From positions 24,225,249-24,289,248 of the forward strand of contig OZ014411.1 in assembly GCA_963965975.1 (NCBI GenBank): 64,000 bases of DNA, in the 5' to 3' direction. The notes below the pieces were generated by a model. The model made no database searches, had not been told where the DNA came from, and saw only the letters and a list, made by a program, of their open reading frames with translations. Origin of the DNA: Xestospongia bergquistia (lineage: Eukaryota; Porifera; Demospongiae; Haplosclerida; Petrosiidae). Made by a program: the position numbers and the translations under genes. Below, piece after piece: positions 48,990-61,600 of the stretch; position 1 is the stretch's first letter, and each line of letters begins with the position of its first letter.

Positions 48990-51900
48990 TTAAGGACGGC
49001 CCTTCATTTTCTTTTGCCTTTTCTTATTGCGAGACTTTTCTTTTGTAAGATTACTATTTTCAAATTCTTCAGTCATTTCAATTTCTTCGACATCAATTTC
49101 TCCTTCATTTTCAAGCAATACATCTGGAGGAGTGCCACCATTATGTGTTGGTTCCTCAAATTGGACTTTAGCACAAGTCTGTGCCAAACGAGTAGCATAT
49201 GACTGCAAAACATCCAATGAGGCAACAAGATGACCATGTGCTTGTTTCCAGTTATGACTATTCACACATTCTTCTAGTAACTCATCAAATCGAAGTAACT
49301 CTGTAGGAATCTCAAAGAGAAGAGCATCAATTTCAGCCACTGTTTGAAGACTCTTGGCATCATTTAGAGCTTCATTTAGCTGGGTACGGAGCAAAGTATA
49401 ATGACCTGATTTGACAGCCATATACTTTTTATATGCAAATAAATTATCTCGATGTGTCTGTGTTGTAATGTGTTGCTTGTAGCTGGGAGCATCAGTATTT
49501 GTTGAGAGATATGTATCTTCATCATCTTCATCTAAAAGTGTATTATGTCTCTCTTTGTGAAGTGATATACCACAGGCTTGACAGTAATGCTCATCAACTA
49601 GCTCACTGTCTACCTCAGTGAGAGTTATGTCATCTGTTAGTGCATCTTTGTCTGGTTCTTCTTGCTCCTGAGGCTGTGAGAGAAATGATCCTAATATCTT
49701 CTCAATTTCGTCATCAATAGTCATGTTAAAATCATCATCATTGTCATCATAATATACAACTTGACCAGCTGAAGATGTGCTAAGAGTATTAGGTTGTTGC
49801 ACACTAGCTCCTACAGTAGAGCTAGCAACACCTTGTGGCTCCAGACTTAAAGCAGTTGTAGAGGGAGGAATATTACTCACTGCAGCTGTAGAGGGCATTG
49901 ACAATTGGCCACTACTAGTCAACAAAGCCAGCTGGTATTGTTGTTGAATATGCTCCTGCTGTAGTTTATATTGCTGCTGAGCTTGTATTACTTGGTAGAA
50001 TTGCTGAGTTAAGAATGTTAGTTGCTGTTGTTGAGTCTGTGTGAGTATGTTTTGTGGTAACATCTGAAGTTGAGTTAACTGTTGTTGGATAGCACCTTGG
50101 TAATGTTGTAGCTCCTCTAAACGTTGCATTATAAATATCCACTGTTGCTGTAAATAGGCTGCAGAGGAATCCACATGCATTGTTGGTAAAGATGGTGGTG
50201 GCTGGACTGAAGAGGAGGGTAATTCAGATGTAGGAGGCGTTACAACATCAGCTGGTTGTTTAATAGAGAGTGACGGGTCTTTGACAGGTGATGAATCCAT
50301 GGATTTAAGCCGTATACCAAAACAGTGAGAAGGAATAGAAATTTCTTTAAAGTCCATGTTACCTGATTTTGCTGGCTGCAACCTAGCAAGGCTATTCGGG
50401 AAATTGCCAGATGAGAGAAGTTGTTGAACTATTTCAAAGAGATCAGCTACAATAGAGGCAGATTGAAGTTTATCATTCACAGCTGAAAGATATGAAGGTT
50501 TTTTTGAGCTGTCATTAGTTGACAATGTCTCATCATTAACCAACATTTGGACTAATGTGAACATGTCATTTAGTTCAGCCTTGTCGATTGGCCTGAGTAT
50601 TTTCAAATTGGCAATGAGAACAAGAATACAAACCAAACAATGGACAAGTGAACCATCTTCACGTGCACTGCCAGCAGAACTGAGAGCATACTTAAGAATA
50701 TTGAATTGGTCATTGTACCCACCTAGACAAACAGTTAAAATTTTGAAAAGAAAATCACTTGCTTCATCCACAAGACGATCAGATCGCTGCTCTTTCTGTC
50801 TCTGTCCAACCTGTGCTACACATGCAGAAAGCAGCCAATACTGTTGTGGACCTTGGATATTAATATCATCAAATAGTTGAGCTTGATATTTATAAAACAA
50901 AGGTACAACAACACCACTATTAGGTTGTGCTACACTGATCAATCCAATCAATGCAGTAGTATACAAAGTAATGGAGTAAGTACAATTCATCACAGATAGA
51001 GTCTTGCGTAGAGTAGAACGTCGAGCTATGACAGTAAAGAACCAGGTATATAATATTTTCATAGCTTCAAGAACATGATACTCTTCACGAATAATACGAC
51101 ATGACTTCAGCCAAAAAGCAAAGAAGTGATGATATACCTCTTTGCCTTGGCGACGATCTATAACTAACCAGTTTTTAGTTTGTGGTTGACCTCCAGGCCC
51201 TTCTTTTGCAGCAAAGTTTTCCAGATCCGTTTCTAATTTACTACCATTACCATCTATAAGTGCTTGGCAATACCATGCTTTGAAAAGTTCATCAACATGA
51301 GGTCGTTTCAATGCACTATAACCTATGTAGCCAGATAAAGTTTTCTTCAGGATTTGACCAACAGCTTCACTTCTTCGTATGAGCATACAAAATGTTTTGC
51401 TCAGTGGAAGACACAGTGATACACGAGGAGAAAAAATACGAAGTGGTATGCCTTCAAGGTTTGCCCCTTTAAAATATTTGGTGTTAAGTTGGCGGACTTG
51501 CATAGCAATGCTTATAGCCTGAATGTATTCCTTGATAAGATTGGGTGGGTATCCTTGAAGATGACGTACAAGATAGCCCTTTTCAATTACTTCTTTGTGA
51601 AAGGGATAACTAGCTAATCGAGACAACACTCTCTTTTCAACTTCAGTTTCATTCAACCATTCAGTCCAGAATTTGTTAAATCGATCAGCTAAGATATTGT
51701 GGACTTTGACAGGATCTAAACGTAACATACCATTCTCATCAGTTTCTTGATCTCTACAGACAGCAGTTTTAAGACAGCCAACCCAAATGTCTTGTGAACG
51801 AGGCAAAAGATAGACACTTTCCAGTTTATTAAGATGGTAGAATTCCAAAGCATATTGGATATTTTGAGATCTTGTGGGAGATTTGACAGTAGATCGAAAT

Positions 51901-52655
51901 GAATTGGCAAGAGCTCTTGCCTCAAAACATTGGGCCACTACAACAGTGTATGTGACATCTTTCTTCAGTGAAACTAAATGATTAAAAGATTCGGCAGCAC
52001 CAACACTATTGACAGTGGTTTCATTGTACATTCTGACAGCTTCTCTACACATGGTTGATTTACCTTGTACCATTCCAGACAGAAGGTATGCTTTAGCTTG
52101 GACAGGCAAAATAGAACTTTTAGTTAACTTGACAAGAGATTCTTTCAAGTCATCCTCCATTTTGATTTTATGATATATGGTGGCTACAACATTTTGCAAA
52201 AGAAAGGAAGACTCTAAAGCAATTTTGCCTGTTGATTTTGCTAGCTTGACACCTCTACTAAACATCTCTTGTGCTGACATTAGTCTCTCAGCATCTTTGT
52301 AATGTCCAGCTTGAATGTATTCATCTATAGCTAAGTCATACAATCTGGCTTTCTTCAAATGGGCAACTTTCATCATTACATTGGGAATATATTGTATTAC
52401 TTTCTTTAAATGATTGTCTTCATGACGTGATATATAATATTTGGCATACAAGTTAGCCAACTGAAATGAGCCTACATCAGTGTCAAGATGGCGACCTTTT
52501 TTTTCATAGTGTTTAGCTTTTTCGAGTGCTTCAAGACGTTTGTTAGCTCGTACAAATACTCGTACAGCACCTGAGTAATCTCCTTCAGCTTCTTTTAGAC
52601 GTGAGAGGTTGTTGTGGTCTTTAGCACGAAGGTATCCTCGTTTGGCCAATTCACT
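48990..52655 (-). other. TRANK1-like last exon: TPR-like helices, Q-rich region, C2H2-like finger
   Basis: Starts SELAKRGYLRAKDHNNLSRL with helical repeats (GDYSGAVRVFVRANKRLEAL). A Q-rich stretch lies at about 49900-50180. A finger-like CQACGISLHKE followed by HITTQTHR lies at about 49470-49590. The end is strongly basic (SRNKKRQKKMKGRP) and stops at 48990-48992. The apparent upstream Met lies in intron, and the real acceptor is at 52656-52657. Confidence 0.8.
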
Positions 52656-55600
52656 CTGTAAATACAAAACAAAAAAGAAAGAATACATACATATATAAAA
52701 AGTGATTTATAGCTAGTAAATTTATAATAGAAATTAAAGTACCTACCTCTGTTAGTACTTGGTAGTACTATTATAGTGCAGTACTACAGCAGTACATTCC
52801 TACTCTAACAAGCACCCTTACGGCTCAGTACGCATATTACTATGTCAAAGACTACAATATATGCATATTTCTGCCTCTGCTATACATTTAGTCTATTTGA
52901 CATCATGTAACACAATGTTTATATATATATTCAAGAAGCATGAAAATACATATGTATGAAACAGTAAGTGCATGCTTCATACACATATGTACTGATAGTA
53001 AAATGTATAAACCTACATGTACATATTGTTTAATCAGTGTAGCATTTTCATGTGTGGCAGACTGTTCATATACTCTGTATATAAGCTGACATACAACTCA
53101 CAGTACAAGCATCAACAACACGTATATTACACTTGTAAGCAATTTAGTACTGTATTAGTAACTAACCTGTCCCAATCTTTCAAACAATTTGGCTGCCTCG
53201 AAATATTTCCTAGCATTCTTCAAACACTTTGCAGCACTAACTAAATACTTAACATCATGTGATTTATAATCACAAGTCAGAAAAGCTAGCGCTGCCTTCT
53301 CAAACCATTCTTGTATCTCGCGTGGTATCTTGGACTGACGAGCCTTCTGAGCAAATAAGTAAGCCTCAGCTTCTTTCTCAGACAAAGTATCACCTGCCTT
53401 GTGGTAACATTTGATAGCTGGTTCCCACAGGCCCTTCTTTCGAAAATAGTCTCCCTGCATGTGCCATTGTTCTGGAGTTGAAGTGGCTGTAAAAAGAACA
53501 CGGTCATCCTCCTCTCTTTCACCAACTCTCACTACTCTAACTAGCCCATATCTCATCCAGTAGTCTAACATTGGCAGTCGGCAAGATTCACTGGAGTCAT
53601 AAATCCATAAATTACATTTAGCTCGAGTTATAGCAGTGTATAGATACTTAAGTTCAGAGTTCAGTGATTTGTGAAGACGTTCATCAAACTCTAATGGGCG
53701 AGGTTTTGATTCTAAGGTGTTGTCTGTAGATATAGGAAAGGTCTTGTCAGCAAACGTTGTCACTACTCTCCAATCTTTGTCAATCTGGAAATGAATAAAA
53801 TTTAACAAAATTTGGAATAGTTTTTATACATACAGTATATATAGATATATAATACAAATGCTACAATGCACATATATACATATACGTGTGTGTTTGAAGT
53901 AAAAAAGGTATTATACAAACATGTACATGCAGTCATGCACACTGTATACGTACATGTTGTATATTCATTTTAATACATAATAATCATAATAAAACAGTAA
54001 CATGCATTAGACATACGTTGTATTTACAAAGTACACGTACATTATATATGTACAGTATTTATTATCCAATACACTTACTGAGGAATCTGTAAAGAAGTTA
54101 TAAAGAAGGACATCATCAAACTCTAAACCTTTAGCCTCAAAGACAGTCAATACAATACCAGCACGGAGTACTTCAGGTAAGCTCCTTTTAGCCTCGTCAG
54201 TTTGTACAATGATTACTTGATGTGCACCAAACTCAATAGAAGAAGACACTCTTTTGTTGCTTTGAAGTAATAGAGCTAAATCACTAACTTGACATGACTG
54301 TAGAAATACAGGTTGAGGTCCTGGAAACATACCATGATCCTCAGGTAATCGATCGAATGAACAGGGAAAGTACTCTTTAAGTAACTCAATGACACTAGTA
54401 GCAAGTTGGAGAATACCAGAATGTGAGCGGAAGTTTATTGTTAGCTCATGAAGTTGAGGTACAGAAATGCGTGAGGGATGAAGAGAACAAAGGGATTGTT
54501 TACTGGCACGATGAAATAGTGAGCGCAGATCATTGAAACGAAAAGAGATACCTCGCATAATACTCTGGGCTGTGTCTCCTGTCATGAACAGTCCATTGGG
54601 TTCTCGACAACAACGTAGAATAAGTGATAATTCAGCCTGGGTAAAGTCTTGCACTTCATCAATGTAAAAATGATGGACAGACCAGGGTAGGTCATTGTCA
54701 ACTTGAACAAGACGCTGATAGATATGGTGAACAAGATCAGTTTCATCAAACAAGTTCAAATTCCTCTTGCGATGCTTGTAGTCTTCATATCGCTGAAAAA
54801 GTTGATATATTTCTTCTCTATTACCAGCAAAATTGGAAGCCATTTTTCGACCAAGTACTTGATACTCAGTAGAAGAGAGAAAACCTTCTTTGTTTTCCAC
54901 AGCTTTCAATGATCCTTTAATAAAGGACTTGATCTCCATCCAAACTAAGAGTGGATCCATGTTCTTGTCAATACAATGCTGAGATATTTTGGGCCAAATT
55001 TCACTAACAAAGTAGGCAGCTGTCACTTCTTTCCATATTTGAGATTGTTGCTTGACTATGATGGGATTAGCTTGATTATGATGCTGCTGATCTCCTTCAT
55101 TTTGTATTTCATTCTCATCATCACTTTCTTCCAAGTCTAGGAGTGTGTCTGGATCTTCGTGGTCATAGTCAGAACTAGATATTTTCACAGCCAAATTGCC
55201 ATCTTTGGTACGAGGGAAAAATGGCTTTCCAACATTTAGAGAGTTGTCAAGCAGCAATAAAAATTGTCTTGAGGTCAGGAATAATGGAAATGCTTTGTTG
55301 TGTGCTGACATCAAAGATAGAGGGCATGGAGTGTTCTCATATGTCATGTGATCACTGAGGAAGTCATGTGATGCAGACATGTCATAAAATCTCTTTTTCA
55401 TCTGAGCACATAGGACATAATTTTTAGTAAGAAATACTTGATGCAAATCTTCAAGGTCATGAGAAATGGGTTCATCAATGACTGATTCAGATATAGAAGT
55501 AGAGGTTAACATACTTGAAAATTGGGAACTATCATCACTAGCGATGTCTCCGTCTATTTCATCATCCAAATCCTGTTCTTTATCAACTGTTGAAATCACA

Positions 55601-58600
55601 CCCACAAGAGGGAGTGGTCTACATGGATACCAAGATCCAATGGTCACAGCTTGCTTCCAATAATCTGAAAAGTGGTTCCATAGGCGATAGAGACAACATG
55701 TTGTTTTACCAGTACCACTACGGCCCAACAATAAAATGGCTTCTGAATTAGGAAGTCTATAGATGATGTCATGTTCTTTTGGCCATTCCTTGAATGGATA
55801 GTCCCTTCTGACATTTTCTCCTTGGAGCATACTGTAGACTAGTGCTGATGTGAAAGAGTAGAAAGTGATGACATTAAATTCATCCTCCTTAACACTAGCA
55901 GCTGGAATAAACTTTGTCATTTTACATTCATGATCATAGGTGGGGTTCTGTGAAGGATGCAACAAGAATCGACGAGGAAGGTGTTCTGAAGTGAGTACAT
56001 CTGGTAGAGAAGAGTGGTGAATGATTTGAGGAAGCAGAGCAAAGTTAATGTGTGCATAGACACCACGTTTATAGGATTTCTGAATGTTTTCAAGAGAGTG
56101 GATTTTTGGTTCTCCATCTAAAACGATGTCCCATATACGAATCATCTCAGAGTAGATATGTCCAACCTGATTATCCATACTTTTCTTAGAATCAATGAAT
56201 GCTTTATCAGTACAGCGTGAAGAGAACTGTACAGCCACTTCCCAAATAATCCATAGAGAACGAGTCAATTTGGTTTGAAAAAGAACTTGATCTATAGAAG
56301 ATATATGCATGGCCAGAGTCTTTGGCCAATGTCCAGAGGCTAAGAAGTGGATTTTGTGCACCATGGCTACTTTCAAGGCAGCAGGATAGTGTTGATCTTT
56401 TAAGAATTGAATAACCTTATCTGTGCACTCAACCTCCCATGGCTGATCTTCAAAGTGTGACTTATTCAGTACAGCTGAGGTAGTATATTCCATCTCTCCT
56501 TCATCTTCCATGACAACATCTTCAAAGAATGCAGCATCAATCTGTGATGAATCACTGACTTGTTTGTTGTAAGTGGTAGTAGTTTCGTAAGGATCAATAC
56601 CAGTCTGATCAAAGTAGTGGTCACTCTGTTCACATAGAAAGAGGATAAGAGTAGATAAGTCAGGAGTTTGGGTTTCAGCAATCAGGGTAGATTTCTCCAC
56701 AGCTCTGTTATCTGGAACACTCACAATATCTTCTTCATTAGTTGTAGGAACTATATCTACAGCATCATCATTGTCTAAGTTGACTTCTTTCTCTTCAATT
56801 TTTTCTTTTTTCTTCTTCTTTTTCTTCTTTTTGCTTTTTTGATCATTGGCAGCAGTTCCTGCAGTAGATGATTCAGAATTCTTTTCTTCCATCAGTCGAG
56901 CTGCTTTGTTGAGATAAGGAACACGTTTGTCTCCTTTAGCACGACAATAATCTTGAGCTATTTTCCCCCAACGATCTTTAACATAAGGATCAATAGGATA
57001 CTTAGAGAGAATTTCACATACCTATAATACAAAAGTAAATCTCTCAGGAGTAATACAGAACATATTATTTTTATTAATATATTTTAAAATGCATCGAGTA
57101 CATGTGAGTAAATACTTGTATATAATATTATATTTAATTAATACATATATAATATATACAATATATTATACATGTATTATGTATCATAGTTATAATATGT
57201 ATCTTATTATATTCATTAAATATTTATTGTAACTTATTCTACCGATTGTGAACAAAGAAAATAATAACAATAATAATAGATATTATTATTAAGGGGCTTT
57301 CCCATTTGTAGATGGGAGTAAAACAATTTCAAAAGACAACAGATGTGATCAGGGGGGTAGGAATGAAGTTTAAGTTGGGGGGGGGGGGGGGGGCTGACCT
57401 TATATTTAGTTGCGTTATTTTATTAAACATCAAAAATGAGCAAACAAATTAATTCGTCTGTCGTTAAACTCTCTAGCTTTAGCTATCTCTAATAAGTTTA
57501 TGTTATCGATACAGTCCTTATGTGTTTGTAACAACATGACATGGTTTAGTCGTTCTTGGGTCATAGTACTTTGTAGGTAATTTTTTAGTTGGCATAAGGT
57601 TGAAAAAGTGCATTCCATTCTATTAATACTTTTGTTATAGCAATTAATTTTACAGAAGGTAACATGACCACACAATAATGTGGTGATTGATTGTTAATGT
57701 ACACAAATTAACACAATAATCACTTCAATCAAGAGGTTATTATGTACATAGTCTTGAGTACAAATCAGGGGGGGGGGGGCTTAGCCCCTCCTGCCCTCCC
57801 CTTTCCTATCCCTATGGATGTGATTATATTTCCTATACGATCCAAATATTGAATTACTATAACACTTAATAATGTATTGACAATTAATAGCTATCATTGT
57901 TTTATTCATAACTTATTTTACTTTGTACATATATAGTTGTGTATATGTACAATGTACATGTCTGTATAGTTCCAGTATACATACATTTTGATTTTTTTAG
58001 TAGATAATATTACCTTGATGCTCCTATCAGTGTGCTTAGCTCTCATAGCATAATGATATGGAGTCTGAGTGTTCCTGTCAATCAGTTTACCTCTGTTTTC
58101 AAATGTAGAACGAGAACATACTGCCTCAACTATATCGACATGACCTAGTAAATAATAATAATAACAGAAAATATAAATAAATTAATTGAAACTACATTAT
58201 TTTTGGTTTATACATGTTATGTTAAAGTACCGACAAGTATTCTTCTTATCAATTTCTTCTGTTACAAGCTTGGACTACATGTACATGTAATAAAAATTAT
58301 TGGATTTTTACATGTACATATTTTATATTGAACATACATGTATAGTACATATGTATATATTTAATATTAGTGGGTATGGTTGATTATCTATATTGTTGGC
58401 TGGGAACATTTTATTAACATATAATTCAATCTTTAATTATTTATGAATATTAATATTCATCTTTTTAGTACTTTAGTATAATTAGAGTTGAAGGGTATTG
58501 AAAAAAGCACCTTCACAGCACTCATAACTACAAATACTGTGGTATAACTAAAATACCTTCAATTTTGATTACAAAAAACCAACTTAAATTATACTGTATA

Positions 58601-61600
58601 ATCATTATAAATGTGTTTTGTCTGGTCATATTTTCATTGTTATAAGCAACCAAGATGATTTATATAGCATCAACATTTTTAGATTTTAAGATAAATAAAA
58701 ACTCAACCACATGTGAAAGTATATAGTCTTACAGTAAATGCAGATAGCTCACCAGTTTCAAGTGCCAGTTTAATAGCAATATGCAATGGTCCTAGAGGTT
58801 CACTGTAGGCCACTGATAAATCATCCAGTTTTGCTCCATGATACACTAACAGCTCAGCTAACTGAGCTTGCTGGAGACGAGATAGAGTCTTAGAACGAAA
58901 CACAGTAGACATAACTGTTGTTGTCGTCGTAGAAGAAGATGTAATTGATGATGAAGCTGACACACCATAATTAAATAGTGTTACCAGTATATCATGATTT
59001 TGTACTAAGAAAGGTGACGTGATAATAGTACTAAGATTGACTTGATCAGGAAGGATCTCTCCAGATATCAATATACCTTCTATTTCTTCTTTTGTACTAC
59101 TACCAGATTGAAGGATATCAAAGAGAAGTTTAGTACGTCTCTCTGGACTACAAGTAGTAGTTACATACTGTACCAATATGGAGTCCAATTTGGAGAAGTC
59201 TGTACATTCTAGGATATTGTCAGCTGAGGGAGTGGCTCCATATTTGACTAATAATGAGACAAAGTTCAGTTTTTTTGAACCAATAATTTCAGTGCAGATC
59301 TTTGTTAATTTAAGAATGTTTTTCTTTTCTTTTTGGCGTGAATTATATGACGCCAACAGTACCTGCATAGGAAATAAATAATATTATTAAATAATGTATT
59401 ATTGTATACATGTATATAACATGTACATAGTACAAAAATATTTGATATTATTTATCACATAATAAATGATTTAATTAACTACTACAGTGCATTTAGTAGT
59501 CAATTAAATTACTTACTCTATTGTTATACATGTATTATAGTACATACTTACTTCTAACAAATCTGATTGGTTCTTTTTTAAACACTTAACACCTTCTTGA
59601 ATATCAGCCAATGTTACATGACAATCTCGAGTCAAGAGGGCTTTCAGAAGAGGTACATTAAGATCTTGTAAGATAACAGAAATGTTTACTATAGCACAAC
59701 TGCATGGATATCGTAATCCTAGACCAGCTTCAGGTTGATGTGATGTTTTAAGAAGGAGAAATTCAAGGTAGTCTCTTAATGCTTTAGAAAAGTGGTAAAT
59801 CTCTGGTTTGACTAAATGTTCAACTACTTTTGTCAACAGAAGAGGTTCGTCAGCCTCATGAATAGATGGTAGATGATTTGTAGAGCCTGTAATATTACAA
59901 TACAACATGTTAATAGAACATATCATATATAACCAGATATAACCATAATTAGATATAATATATTAAGTTATATTAAAATTAAAAAAAATTATTTTATAAT
60001 TGCTAGGAAGATACTGACTTCACAGTCACACATTGCTGAAGCTACAATGATTGTATAAATACTGGCAGTGTCTGTTGAAAGCTATAAGTATAATATGCTA
60101 GAAATATAAGTAGAGAAGCAAGCCAATGGCAAGAAGCCTCAAGCACGATTAGTCACACCCATTGTTGTAGTGCTTATGGTTAGTGTTAATAGGATTCATT
60201 GGTCAAAGGAAGCAATCATTTACTTTCAATTGTCGCATATAACAATAGAACAAAATGAAACAAGTGGACATTAATATATAACATATGGCCAAAACTATTA
60301 TAGAATTGCTTGTCATTGTTTGTCTCATCATTGTATTATTACAATATATAGTATAGTAAAGTATATTATAGTACAATGATGACTGCAATCCTCACAGGTA
60401 CTCTTACTGCTGTCACCTTTTAAAAAGTTATTATATAGTATTGTACTGAACTGTACTGTACTACACTATACTGTATTATAATGTACTGTGTTATAGTGTA
60501 TTATAATGTACTACACTATAATGTATTATTATGTATTGTGCTATAGTGTATTATAATATACTACACTATACTGTATTACAATGCACTGTGCTATAGTGTA
60601 TTATAATGTACTACACTATACTGTATTATAATGTACTGTGCTATAGTGCATTATAATGTACAGTGCTATAGTGTATTATAATGTACTACAATATACTGTA
60701 TTATACTGTACTGTGCTATAGTGTATTATAATGTACTGTACTGTACTGTATTATAAAAAAATATTACAAATTGTCCCATAATACAGGAAAACACTTTAAA
60801 GTTGTACTGTCTGTTTAAATACAAAAAAAAGCAAATTTAAAAGAAAATTATAAAACAAAGTACTAAAAGTTTTGAGTATTCAAAATGTGATCAATAATTC
60901 AATATTTACATGATTACATTGTACGTTCATGTGTATTTCAATAATCAGTATATTTAGTTATCATAACCTTCAAGTATATGTATCCTTACATTTGACTAGA
61001 AATCATCTGTCATTAATGGCTTCATCCGGCTCCTAATTAGTTCACATGATACCTAATATACTATAGTATGTTGCTATTACCTAATTAATATCTTCTGTTT
61101 ATCTAATTCTCATGTTAATTGCTTGTTTACATAGTTGCATACTATAAACATACAATATAATATAATACAAACTAACAATAACCATTTCTTTCATACCATG
61201 CATACTATACAAGTAACATACAGTTCAGTATGAGAAGTCATTCCATATTTATTGTAGAAGACCACTCATATATTCAGAGTAGTGTAGACTGGGAATTATA
61301 TTCATCTAAACTGCAATAACCATACTTTGCTTACTCTGTTTACTATACAAGTAACATACAGTTTAGTATGAGAAGTCTTCCCATATTTATTGTATGAACT
61401 ATGAAGACCACCCATGTACTCATAGTAGTATAGTCTATAGATGAACAACCTTCTTCATCTACACTCTAAGGATGTTTTTTTTTCTTAGTATAAACGATAT
61501 TAAATGACTGTAGTTCCTCTAAATTTCATATCTTTATTTATTACATTTTATTATAGCAAGCTTACATTACAAAGGAAAAACTATTATTGTAATCTCTAAC

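Noticed and set aside
56892-56892. Met near the poly-lysine stretch as the start of a separate helicase gene
   Set aside because: The exon is open upstream to 57021, where a good splice acceptor joins it in phase to 58144-58014.
60430-60755. Regular spacing that could suggest a CRISPR-like array
   Set aside because: The repeats are directly adjacent with no unique spacers. It is a minisatellite in a eukaryotic intron.
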